Below, piece after piece: positions 12,501-22,829 of a DNA stretch of 64,000 nt. Numbering within the stretch: position 1 is the stretch's first letter; the number at the start of each line of letters is the position of its first letter. The stretch spans positions 30,437,001 through 30,501,000 of the forward strand of contig NC_092568.1 of assembly GCF_037975245.1 (NCBI RefSeq), given 5' to 3'. Below the pieces are notes generated by a model. The model saw only the letters and a program-made list of their open reading frames with translations, did not search any database and was not told where the DNA came from. The DNA comes from Apostichopus japonicus. Its lineage: Eukaryota; Echinodermata; Holothuroidea; Aspidochirotida; Stichopodidae. A program made the translations under genes and the position numbers.

Positions 12501-15500
12501 TATACATCTTATATCCTTATAAATAAAACATAACCTTATACAATTTTTATAGTCTTATCAAAGTTGTGATGCTATGGCCGGCTCCTCTTTTATACGTACC
12601 CATCAAACAAACTTACCCTGGTCCTTCCTAGGAAAAGCTGTCTGAACACCAGTACAATGCTAATGTGGCTATCACTGAAAGCCTAATAGGCCTAGGGGCC
12701 TAGGCCTATATATATATTTTTAAATGCACTAAGCCTACATTAAGTAGCCTTCAGAAATACAAGAATGTGTATACGTAATTATACAAAATACATGAAGGGC
12801 AATCAAACAAACTTATCATGGCCCTTGCTCTGAAAAGCTACCTGAACACCAGTACTGTCCTTAAATGGATGTTACAAAAACGAAGGCCTAATATAAATTA
12901 AATGCACTACGTAGAATTCAGCAGTACAGAATGTAATTAGCATGCAATACACTAACACCTCGCGTACCTAACTACAGAACAGAAAATTGTTCGCGAGGGT
13001 AGCCATTTTCGTATATCTAACATGTAGCTGTTATGAGTCATAGCCAATCTGCTACAAAACAGACTTGGGGGCGGGGCTTAATCATCAAAAACGGACCTTT
13101 TTACTAAAAGTAGGGGCGGCAGCTCAGTGTTGTTTTAAGAAAGAAAAATCATTTAAACATCAAATAAAGCAAATAAAAGCCATTAAATGTCATATACATG
13201 TAGTAAAATTCTTATTAATACCTACCTGTAAACAACAAATGAAAGTTTAAAATTTTAATAAAATATATAATACATAGGACCCTATCTTAGACGATACCAC
13301 TGTTGAAAGACAGTTCTATTCTATTCTCTTTCATAAAACATAAGTTTTGGAGCGTGTGCAAAACAGGTCTGCCAAAGTGTGTTTTCAGTCCAAATTGGCC
13401 CGATTTGGACATAAATCGGTGAAAAAGTCACAGAATGAGATACAATTCTGGAATAAAAAATAGTAACTTTTGTTGGTCTATATGATATATTCTTGCTCTG
13501 GAAATTCCAGAGAAAAAGAACTTTGTTTGAAGACGCTGAAAAATTTTTAAGAGAAGAGAAAGTCCCACTTACTGTTACAATATCTCTATACATGTAATGT
13601 ATTGAGATAAAAACAGAACAATCACACAGGCTCAACCATGTTCTACATTTCCAGCTACTGCATGCTTAGCAGTTTCCTGGTGCAAACACATTACAGATCC
13701 AGGAGTTTGACTGTTATGATTTTAATTTTGATAATTAAGTTTAATGGTAAAAGGTCATTATTTGGATACAGACTGCAACTTGATTAAAATAGGTACGGTA
13801 GTTGCATGCCATATAACATGTGCATGTTTAAATGCAGTACCGAGAGTGGTACAGACAACAATGGCAAATTCATATTACCTTGGTAAAATTGAGCCCAGGT
13901 TCACACAATATCCGATACCTGCTGTTCTAACTGATAACGAGGAATATCTGGCTAACAATATTCTTGCACTGTTTATGAACTATAATCTCTACCTTCGGCT
14001 GTTACAAAATGTGCTACACACTGTACTACACACATCGTAAAATTTTGAAAAACTGAACCACTGTGTTTGTAGGTCAACAGCATTAATTATGGAGACCAAA
14101 ATAATCCCAGAGCTGTGTGTCAACTGAAACATGAGTACAAAACCAACTTATACAATACTGCATTTTGCAAGATGCCTGTCACTGAAAATTAGAATACCTC
14201 CTTGTCTCACAATGTGGTTTTAAGTTGTGTACTCTTTCCATGCATCTTGAATTTTTTTTTTGACTATTTCTCTACATCCGTGAGAGAATTCTAATAACCA
14301 CAGGTAACCAAACAGTGACAGTTGGTACTCATGCAATCCACAGGTTAAAGTTAAGTTTCACATGCCAGAACTAGTATATTATTTTTAAACTCTGACCATG
14401 TGCCCACTTATAAAGACATGCTATAGATCTCAATACACTTTATGTCATTTTAAATCTTTTCTTCCAGGACTAATAGGTAGCCACCATTCATTTTTTGGTA
14501 CCGGAGCATTTTCGTTCCCAAGTCTTAAGACCCTCATTTTGCCTCGTGCAGTACTGTATATGCTGGTAGCTACATAGATTGTTTTGGACAGCTAGTGGTT
14601 GATGGAATTATGTATTGTATTTTTTAGATCCTCCTGCAAGCAGGAACTTGCGAAGAGGCCATCATTGGCTTATCAAAGCCGCAAGTTGACCGAAATGAGT
14701 CTCTTAGACTCATATTTAACGTCCATCATTATGAATTGTCAACAACTCTGTAACTGGAGGACATACATTAATCTGGAGTGACTTGAACTATCTGGAGTGA
14801 CTTGAATTATCTGGAGTGACTTGAATTATCTGGACTTTGAATTATCTGGACCATCAAATTATCTGGACCATATGAAGCCAGCTGAGCTGTGTGTTGACTG
14901 AAACAACAACACACCTCAACTCATGTTTAATAATAATGAGCATTAGTTGGTTTCAAGTTCAGAACAACCCACATATATTTTCAGTTCAAATAAAAAGATA
15001 TAATGAACATGCTGGGAAAAATATCATCACTACTCACATACTAGAAAGTCAAAGCAACTTCAAAATCTGCAAATATATGGTAACACAATACAATTTTTAC
15101 TTGCAACGAACACATACTACCTCAAGCTACAGACAACAGAGCTATTTTATTCATAGACTTGTTTAAAATAAACTTCAGTAGTATTTATATAAGAGGTGTG
15201 CAGACTTACCTTCACCACACTTATATCATGAAAGTATCTCAAACATAAAAGTCAATATCACATACAAAAATAACATATGGATACATCGCGTCAAGTTTCC
15301 TCCTTTTGCTTTTTTCAGCGAGAATGCGTAAGCCGTACAAAAATCAGGACAGTTGTAAATCCACTCACTCGTGATGTTTCTTGAACTGCAATTGCCTTCT
15401 GTCGTACTTCCAGATGGTGGTCATGTTCAGCTTCTCTGCAAACACCAAGTAATATTTATTCTCCATCTCCAAGGGAACGACCGACTGAGGGAAGTGGGTC

Positions 15501-18500
15501 CTGATAGACTGATGAATCTCAAACTGAGAACCTGCATTTGAAAACAAATGTCTCGTATGCGAGTAAAGATTTCATTATCCGGATATATAATGATGATACT
15601 GCACGTGACGGGGGGTTGATCTCTGGTTTATACGAAGAACGCAATCGACCAGTATCAACGCAACAGGCTCACAACAAGTCGAACCACCCGTTTCCTTCTA
15701 ACAACATTTATTTTTAAGATAGAAAGCCAACGTTTTTTGAAATGTCTTCCCTACTCATATCTGGGTGATATCAAAATAATTTTGCTGTGAGCCCTGGTTT
15801 CACACTTATACAGTATACTTATGCAAGTTACAATGTTTCTAACTGGAACCCTCTAGCACAAAAAAAAAACCTGGCTATGAAGTATGGGTATCGATACCAA
15901 CTTTAAGGCTGGATCGTTCAGTTGCTAGATCGCTAGATGGCAGGGCTTTTCACCCTCTGAGGTCACTGCTTTGAAACTGTTTTAGACACGTATTGATTCG
16001 CTCTATCCCAGTCAGTTTCGAGATATATATGTCATCCCCCCTCACCCAAAGATGAAGAGAGGCTTACGTTTTACGTTCCATTTGTAGAGGACAGACCTGA
16101 CCCAGCCAAGGTAGGTGTCGTTGGCACATCTTGCCAGAATGAAGTACAGATCAGTATCAAGAACGAAGGCACTTGTGTCTGTCACATCCATAAGACTGAT
16201 TGTCTGGTTCAACTGGCAAAAATAAATTGACACAATTTGTGTATCAGTTTTCAAAACAAAATTGAACAAAAAAAAACCAGATGTAAATTCTAAGAGATAA
16301 ACAGCTAGAGCTATGTAAGGCAATAAAAATTTGTTTCTTCACAACATTTAAAATGAAACTTGTGACATTTTAGTCTCTTGACACAACATAACTAACGACA
16401 TTCATTTCCATGGTGTCATGCTGATTTAGGGGGGCTGTAACGGCAAGTCGTTACAGCCCCCCTAAATCAAATTGGGCCCCTACGCCTATGTTCATCACAG
16501 AAAAGGTAGGTGCAGTTACACACATTACTGGCATTACCTGTGTACCCTCAAGTTCTCCCTCACCTCCAAAGACATGATCTTCATTTACCATCATTAGAAA
16601 CTGTTTCTAATCAGTTGTGGATGTTCATAGTTGGCTTTTATGAAAATTTAGATTTGGAAAAAGGACCTTAGATGAAAGCTATCTATTTCTTTGTATATGC
16701 ATTAAAGCAATAGACATAGTGTGTATTGAGATTATGTCATCTATCTACTGTACCTTAATTACTTGTAAACCCTCTGTTCGGCTACGTACGTTCTACAGGT
16801 TATGGTACAAAACGAGAGTGTACAAGTGTCTACGACAATGTTTAACTCTTCCATGATGGACTAGTTGATGTATTTGAAGTTTTTTACTCATTTCAGTTAA
16901 AGAAAACAAAGTTTACTTATATGTCTTCTGCTTATATGGATATTTGAGTGGATGACGACATTGTTACTTATTATGGAATGAAATATTTCCACACTATTAG
17001 TTAAAAACCTCATTCTCAATATCATGTCCCTAACTCAAGATATGGTTGATTAGAATGCATGAAAGTGATTTCACTGTCTAAACCTTTGATTCTCCCCTGG
17101 GACTGATCACAGTTGGTGGTCTCCAAATGTTCTTTAAAAGTTTGAATTTTCTATCATAATCTCCTTGTTACTTTATTCTTGAAACCCCTGATACATTTGA
17201 ATTGCCTGCTGCCCTGTCCAGGTTCTCTATATCTAGAATTTTATCAAAATGCAACAGTTTTGTAGGAATATTATTTTCCTCTGTGAACAAGTAAGTTAAA
17301 CATTACAAAAATAGACGATCACATTTTCAGCTGAATTTGAGATGATGATGTCATTTCACACTGTTGTTGCCAGGAGCATTCACAAAAATACCCACCAAAT
17401 TTACAAAAATGCATGATCATCGCCATAGAAATTGCTAAGAGGATGTGACTTGGACCTATTTAGATGCAGAAAATGTCCAGAATGTTATAAAAGCATTCCA
17501 CTTCTGCTACTGGAATATCCTCAAGATCTCTGTAGGAGTGTTAGCTCAGTGGTTAACGCTGGTGTCTTTCAATCATAAGGTCCCAAGTTTGAGTCACTTC
17601 AAGATTAATGTATGTCGTCCAGTTACAGAGTTGTTGACAATTCGTAATCATGGATGTTAAATATGAATCTAAGAGACTGACTTTGGTCAGCTTGCGGCTT
17701 TGATAAGCCAATGATGGCTTCTTCCCGAGTTCCTGCTTGCAGGAGGATCTAAAATACATACATCTCCAACTGTACCACCAGTTCTCACCTCCAAAGAGTA
17801 ATTTCCGCTGTTCTGAATCTCTTGGAAGCAGTAGAGTTGTATTTCTGTCCTTGTGTACAGAGCAATGATCATGATATTATATCTATCGATGGGTTGAGTT
17901 CTGGAAGGCAACCCGAAAATCTTGACATGTTCTACTTCAACTGGAGTGAATAAAGATAGTGAAGGATAGTGGACTTTGAGTGAACGAAGGCAAATCGTCG
18001 AGAAAATGAACTACAGGTAATGCACGATCACGATATGAATTATTCTTCACAATGATGACGAGGGTTTAAATAATCATCTGCCTAAGTTGGAAGGGAGGAT
18101 TCATAACATGTAAATCATATGTAATCAAGAATAATCCTTCCAACTTTTTTAATAATGTATATAAGTTGGTCTGGATATTGATGTTAACTTTTGGGTTTCC
18201 TTTTAACCTCTTGGTACTTCTAAAAAAATTCAGATATATTGTTTTCTGGCCTTAGAAAGACGATTGGGTGTTTGAGTTAGTGACTGATGGATTAAAAAGA
18301 TATTTATATCTTATCAAAGTTGAATTTTACAGTTTTATCCATGGTACTACTAACTATGGGAACAATGGAAGACAATACTTTGTGGCTATGGCAAAATCAT
18401 TGTCAAATATAATTACCAAATTCAATCACCTTAAACCTAACTTTACCATAGGAGCCATCTGGCAATAAACCTGATATTTTTTCAGGAGGATAGTTACTTT

Positions 18501-21500
18501 TTCAACTTATAAACATTTAGCTATAGTGCTTGTTTCGGGGAGGGGGGGGGGAGGTGATGAACTAACAATGAATATGAAAAAATTGAATTTTGCTAGTTAA
18601 GGAAAGTGTTCAGGAAAGAAATCCCTCAGAATTGACTAATTCCTTCTTAAATTCTTTGTGAGTGAAAACAGACATGGTGGTGCAATAGTGGTTTCAAAAT
18701 ATTTGGTAAGGTGGCATTCGAAACTGACAGTTGCTGTTAATGATGTGGGTACATTACAAATGAGGTAAATCACTTCACTTTAATGCATGTTAAAACCAGG
18801 GGTGCGAACAACCTTTTAGTTATGGAGGGGCGCCTTAGATGTGAAGTCTTCGTGTCGGACAGGTATCTGGGGAGGGGGTTCTCTTTCAGTTTGAGAAATT
18901 TAGGTTCAATGAAATGGTGCTTATATGCAAATTGGTGATACATTTTGCAACTATTGAAACAATGTAGACCCTTTGTTAAGGTTGTCTAGTACTATAAATA
19001 CATATTATGTTAATTTATGTACGTTATATTTTTATTATTCTGTCCATCAGTGGTGCATGGAGGAGGGGTGGGGTTGGTTTGAACCCCCCCACCCCAAGAA
19101 ATATACATGGTTGCATCCCCGGTTAAAGTTACTGAGCAAATTGGTACCGTAAATAACAGTTAAAAGTAGCATTTAGTTTTTATAAAAAGTTCAAATGAAT
19201 ATTAAAAATTACCTGCAACACTGGCAACTGATGTCAGAAATTCTGCTTCAAATGGATCTTGGTCAATATCGAACATATACACATGAAAATAACCCGAGTC
19301 AACATTGTAGGTGACCAAAAAGTCCTCATTTTTGTATTCAAAATATTCCCAGAAGGCTAACGTGTGCCTCACCTCCCTGGATGGCATGTACTGGAAACCA
19401 AGAATCTCGACCGCTGCAACGAAAAAGAAAAGAAAACGCCACATACAGTATGCCATAATTGACAGTCATACAATCTAGTTTCTTATGATACCCCAGAATT
19501 CAGAGATATTGTCTTCATGATCATAAATTGTTTTGTAAGGTGTCAGACCTGTGCCAGACCCACCAAATAAACAGACAAAGGCAGTGGAAGAAGGTTCAAA
19601 TCGAGATGAGGGAAAAGATTTTTTTAGACAAAAATAAGGGTACCTCTTCATTACACAAATAGAAACAAGTACAGTACATTTATGAGAGAAAAAAAAGACA
19701 CTTGGAATTATAAAAAAAAGACTCCCCCCCCCCTCCCTCCTCAGCATTGGTGCTTCTGTGTAAATATGTTCTTTGCAAGTTGTAAATACTGTAGTATGAC
19801 AACAAAACATTGATTACTTTACATACTTCTGAAAACTCTATTACTTTGCATATTAAGTGAATATAGGTTTATATTCACCAGTTTCCATGGAAGAAACATT
19901 TGTTTACATTCCTGTGGTAAAGTATGCTAAAGTGGTGGAAGTGGAGAGAATGCAGTGGACTAAGGCTGTTAATGAAATATAAGGTTATCTCATGTAAAAA
20001 AAAAAATGGAAAAATGTTTGATGCACAGTAGGACAGATGTAAACCAACCAAACCGAAAAGTGAAACCTTTACAAAGAGAATTAGTTGCTTTGCCAGTGTG
20101 CAACTATGACTTCAAGTTCACTTTTGGTAGAATATCACATAACTTCAACTGTCAATATTTAAAAAACGGTACCTAGGAATTGAATGCAAATTTCACCAGA
20201 ATGCTAAGATTATGTTCCTCTTTAAAGCAGCATTTTGCGTTTTGTCGCCGTTTTCCACTTTTTTGACAAGTCCATCAAGTTCTTTACATATATGAATCAC
20301 AAAACAGCAAACTAAGATATTAGCCAAGTTTTTTCCCTGCCAAAAGCTTTAATTGGCGAGTAATTAAGGACATTTGCAGATAATGAGAAAAGTGTCCTCC
20401 AACCAAATGCAAATTTAATATTAATCACATACAGTTCCCCAACCCACTAGTTTAAATTCAACCAATCAGAGATGCAGGTTTAGTTATGAGCCGTTGCTAA
20501 AAATATATTCAAAACGTCTACCAGCGAGCTGGACTCTAACAGCTCCCTGGTACGACTGCCATAGACAATCTACACAATCAAGCATGGTGTTGTATTACGT
20601 ATTGACCAATGACGTTCATAGCCTTTAAATTATCATATTATGGGCGAGGTTTATTAGGATCCCAACGGAAAATATGAGATACGGAAAGTTGAAAGTTGAA
20701 AATTTTTCAACTGTTATATATGCAACCATTTGAAGTAAGATTTGAATAGATAAGCTAGTTATGTATGTCGTTATGGCCTCGTGGAATCAGCGAGGTTGAG
20801 AAAAACCATAGAAAAGGACACAAAATGCTGCTTTAACATATTAAAAAGAAATTTTGACCTGGACCATTCTTTTAAAGTGTCTGTTATAGAAATGGTGGTT
20901 ATCATTTGATAGGGTCGGTGTATATTGTTTCAACTGAGCTCAAGTCTGTGCTTGGGTTTGTAACATGAAAACTACAAATCAAAAGCTCCAATGTAGTGTT
21001 GGGAAAAAATTAATTTGGCTGAAATTATTATTGTTCATATACAAGAGTTGACATTTTCCAGAAATTCATCAACCAGTACCACATGTTTTCAAGAAGCTTC
21101 ACTGATGGAAATTTGTGTATTAGAAACTTGCTCTTGGTAGTTTGCAATTTGTTAAGCAAAAAATTTTCATTAGAAGAGTGACTCCAATATGGTTATGAAT
21201 GTTTCATTCTTCAACAAACTGCAATGGGTAGGGGGGTATTAGAATCAGCCACAGACAGCTTAAGTTTAGAGACCTAAGGATCAGGAAACCTTACAGTACT
21301 TATTTGAGACCCTATCCGTGTTAGATCATGGATGAACACTGGCTTATTTCAAGCCTTCTCTTTCTCAGAGGATGAGGCAGGGGTGTGAATTTGCTCCCAT
21401 TCCTGCTTCCGGGACCACCATTTAACGTCGCAATCCAATGGACCAGAGTGTTTGGCCCAGCATCTGACCACTTTCTCAAATACTAAAGTAGGCAAAGGCA

Positions 21501-22826
21501 TCCCATTCGACATCACTTAAAGGGTGGGAAGACTCGCGCACAAAGAAACGTCTCATGCCGGTAATCTGACCTAGTTTCAAATGAGGTGTAACAGAAGTGT
21601 TAGACACCACCATCGATCCCAGAAAATACACACACAGCTTGCTACCGTCGGTAATTAGACACTAGTGTATAGTCGATACATACAGCTATGGTCAATACCC
21701 ACAACACAGTGTACATAGCAGCGTGGACATCTCAGGTCTAGATGAAAGATAACAAGGTATCACGTTTCATTACTGTCTGCATTTTGTAGCGATAAGCAGA
21801 AAACTTCACATGCAGGTAACACAAAGTAAACCGTTTCAGAGCGCAGCACACGGTTTGGGGCGAGTCTTCAATGCCTTTAACATGTACAACATAGTTGGTA
21901 ATTAACACTGTGTAATAAAAGAGTGAAAGAAAGGATCAACTTTATATTTTTTTGCAACTTACATTCTCTGTTGCCTACACTTGTCTGAGGTACAAATCCA
22001 TGCCTTAAGTTAGCTGGATCTGGTATTTCATCTCTCTTTATTCTCTGGGATCTGCTTTCTTTAAGGCTATAATAAGAAAGGAAGATTGAAATAACACAAT
22101 ATATATATTATAAGTAAACTAAGATCTACCGTACTTTACACTGTATCGATTCTTTTTCAACCAAACAAACCACAAACAGTGTGATAGCCACAGAAAGAGG
22201 TATTTCTTGCGTGAGTGAATTTGTTGAGAAGTGGAATATAAATGAAAAGCAATCAACTACTACCAGCATTAACTATATACTCAAGGGCGTAGGAACCGGG
22301 GGGGCTGGGGGGGCGCCAGCCCCCCCAGTGAAAAATGTGGAGGGGCGGAAGTATCATTCCGCCCCCCCAAGTCAAAAAACCCCTTTTTCATTTCCAAATG
22401 AGAAAAAAAATCTCATTTGGAACACCAAATTGCATCTAAGGCCAGGTGAAAATACAAAATTTAGTTTACAAAATGGAGTGGGTGTTGAAGTGTGCTATAT
22501 TGCACCAAATTGCATCTGAGGCCACCTGCAAATGCAAAAAAATCCAAAGGGGAGGGGGACACCCCCTCCCCTTAGACCCCTCCCCCAGGCCGGCCATCAG
22601 TCTTCAGCCCCCCCACTCAAAAGTAACTTCCTACGCCACTGTATATACTGTATATATATACTCACTTGTGTAATTTTTCTTTCAATTCCAGTACAATAGT
22701 ATCTAAATGTACATTCAATGAATTCAACTCTCTTTGGAGTAACTGGTCATCTGCACTCAAACTTTCACCATTCAGCCCTTGAGCAAGCCCCATGAGGAGG
22801 AGAAGGCTTGCAGAAAAACAGATCAT
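582..22826 (-). CDS. Secreted EAR-repeat (EPTP) propeller protein with C-terminal VDGVDLS repeats, 3' end outside window
   Basis: Nineteen coding exons on the minus strand, in transcript order: 22826-22666, 22066-21963, 19413-19213, 17940-17789, 16212-16068, 15531-15369, 10879-10770, 9888-9706, 9010-8826, 8268-8112, 7582-7472, 6659-6512, 5773-5619, 4664-4539, 4052-3924, 3506-3385, 2028-1923, 1427-1311 and 728-582. All phases join, giving about 907 codons, and the last exon ends in phase 1 with a donor, so the gene continues past the left edge. The start MICFSASLLLLMGLAQG lies right after an acceptor, so an upstream non-coding exon is expected; it gives a typical signal peptide. RIKR at residues 62-65 is a furin-type site. 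Residues about 89-468 hold seven EAR-like repeats, and residues 469 onward hold the repeats described separately. EAR repeats form a seven-bladed beta-propeller in LGI, TSPEAR and ADGRV1, where they bind partner proteins outside the cell. Function here is unknown; the best label is TSPEAR/EAR-like. The donor at 1922 (gttggt) is weak. Introns are rich in repeats. Confidence 0.85.
6106..6473. mobile_element. Non-autonomous hAT-type element, exact 8-bp target duplication
   Basis: The termini are CAGGGGTGGG on the left and CCCATCCCTG on the right (inverted, one mismatch). The flanks carry CCCTAGGG twice (6098-6105 and 6474-6481). The subterminal sequence (GGCCGCATGTGTCCCGCAGG) is of the type common at hAT ends in animal genomes. 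No transposase is encoded. The element ends 39 bp past the donor of exon 6659-6512 of the EAR gene. Confidence 0.85.
7000..7100 (+). repeat. SINE 3'-tail fragment (CGCTTAAGCGTCGTAAA family)
   Basis: CAGGTTTCTCCCACATTTGT followed by CTTAAGCGTCGTAAAAATAA matches the tail of the full SINE at 44.76-45.06 kb and of the 55.7-kb copy. Only the tail is present here. Confidence 0.6.
7758..7872. repeat. 17-bp minisatellite, seven copies
   Basis: The unit GGTGGAGGAAGCTGATT repeats seven times with almost no variation (one T-to-A change in a unit), and the last copy is truncated. There is no spacer variation, so it is a direct tandem array and not a CRISPR. It lies in an intron of the EAR gene between exons 8112 and 7582. 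Confidence 0.9.
10942..11305. mobile_element. Non-autonomous hAT-type element, exact 8-bp target duplication
   Basis: It starts CATAGGCGTAAGAGG and ends CTCCTACGCCTATG, and both flanks carry ATGACAAT (10934-10941 and 11306-11313). The inner part holds a run of about 16 C residues beside the right end. Related sequence recurs at 16,423-16,490 (right end only) and 59,812-60,090 (left end and body), so this is a family. It lies in the intron between the EAR exons 15369 and 10879, just upstream of exon 10879-10770 in transcript order. Confidence 0.85.
12600..12960. repeat. Diverged tandem duplication, period about 200 bp
   Basis: ATCAAACAAACTTACCCTGG at about 12,602 recurs as ATCAAACAAACTTATCATGG at about 12,802. 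Each is followed by GAAAAGCT, 'CTGAACACCAGTAC' and, later, AAATGCACTA. The two units lie head to tail in an intron of the EAR gene. Confidence 0.6.
14240..14580 (+). pseudogene. Duplicated fragment of ACTR10 (exon 5 plus flanking intron)
   Basis: The 68-bp block 14276-14343 matches ACTR10 exon 5 (28372-28439) with the same length, no indels and an open frame that translates with similar residues (NQTVTVGTHAIH against [12 protein letters not shown]). Homology continues into the downstream intron (TTTAAACTCTGACCATGTGC is identical in both) to about 14,580. The upstream pre-exon AC and a degraded branch-point-like TTTGAC are also recognisable. The donor has changed from GTAAGA to GTTAAA. No other ACTR10 exon is nearby, so this is a DNA-level segmental copy and not a processed pseudogene. 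It lies antisense in a large intron of the EAR gene. Confidence 0.85.
14619..14793 (-). repeat. SINE-like repeat, tRNA head missing
   Basis: This is an inverted copy of the 17.53-17.76 kb repeat, sharing the body (AGCAGGAACTTGCGAAGAGG against AGCAGGAACTCGGGAAGAAG on the opposite strand) and ending before the tRNA-like promoter. It is followed by a short array of units like ATCTGGAGTGACTTGAATT up to about 14,875. The open frame across it is a repeat artefact. Confidence 0.65.
16422..16490. repeat. 21-bp perfect inverted repeat on a hAT-family end fragment
   Basis: Arms 16422-16442 and 16449-16469 are perfect reverse complements around a 6-nt loop (GCAAGT). The core of the arms is GGGGGGCTGTAACG / CGTTACAGCCCCCC. 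The sequence that follows, ATTGGGCCCCTACGCCTATG, matches the right end of the 10,942-11,305 element. It looks like a palindromised remnant of that family. Confidence 0.75.
17527..17760 (+). repeat. tRNA-derived SINE with A and B boxes
   Basis: TAGCTCAGTGGTTAACGC at 17,543 is an A box and GGTCCCAAGTTTGAGTC at 17,579 is a close B box, spaced as in a tRNA gene. They are followed by an unrelated body of about 160 bp. The 14.6-kb copy shares this body in opposite orientation. The SINE touches the last exon bases before 17,789 of the EAR gene, only 29 bp from that donor. Confidence 0.7.
18797..19121. mobile_element. Probable hAT-type element with imperfect target duplication
   Basis: Left end CAGGGGTGCGAACAACC and right end GGTTGCATCCCCG are inverted relatives of each other. 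The flanks GTTAAAAC (18789-18796) and GTTAAAGT (19122-19129) match at six of eight positions, which suggests an older insertion. The region is G-rich on the plus strand and has no coding capacity. Confidence 0.6.
20226..20832. mobile_element. TTAA-flanked element (piggyBac- or Kolobok-like), nested in another repeat
   Basis: The inverted termini AGCAGCATTTTG and CAAAATGCTGCT are flanked on both sides by TTAA (20222-20225 and 20833-20836). TTAA duplication is the hallmark of piggyBac and Kolobok elements, but the ends do not show the usual piggyBac CCC. The host sequence on each side (20,090-20,221 and 20,837-20,880) matches an uninterrupted copy at about 61,750-61,935. A one-ended relative lies inside the foldback element at about 51,850-51,920. 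No transposase was found in it. Confidence 0.75.
22282..22641. mobile_element. Non-autonomous hAT-type element, exact 8-bp target duplication
   Basis: The element begins CAAGGGCGTAGGAA and ends TTCCTACGCCACTG, so the termini are inverted repeats. It is flanked on both sides by TATATACT (22274-22281 and 22642-22649), an exact 8-bp target-site duplication as made by hAT transposases. The interior has G-runs and C-runs next to the ends and no transposase reading frame. It sits 24 bp beyond the donor of the signal-peptide exon (22666) of the EAR gene. Confidence 0.85.
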
Positions 22827-22829
22827 CTG

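Larger units (their letters stand above)
8826..19413 (-). other. Seven EAR/EPTP repeat exons (predicted seven-bladed beta-propeller)
   Basis: Seven consecutive exons (19413-19213, 17940-17789, 16212-16068, 15531-15369, 10879-10770, 9888-9706, 9010-8826) each encode roughly one EAR repeat. The visible pattern is a short polar stretch ending in a hydrophobic pair, then a beta-rich segment such as NKYYLVFAEKLNMTTIWKYD, FNSYIILTNAQ or TSYAFRASDNRL, with an aromatic W/F/Y-K at the blade edge (SVLYKWN, HIFKWN). Repeat starts such as SQFEIHQSIRTHFPQ, FKKHHELFPA and YRFETFQVIE fit the family's 'F..xQ.I' opening. Seven is the number needed to close one propeller in LGI-type proteins. The fifth exon (10879-10770) is short, at about 36 residues. 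Assignment rests on pattern recognition, not on a profile search. Confidence 0.75.

Noticed and set aside
13744-14040. 98-residue open frame on the plus strand
   Set aside because: No family signature or splice context was recognised. It lies in an EAR intron and is probably chance.
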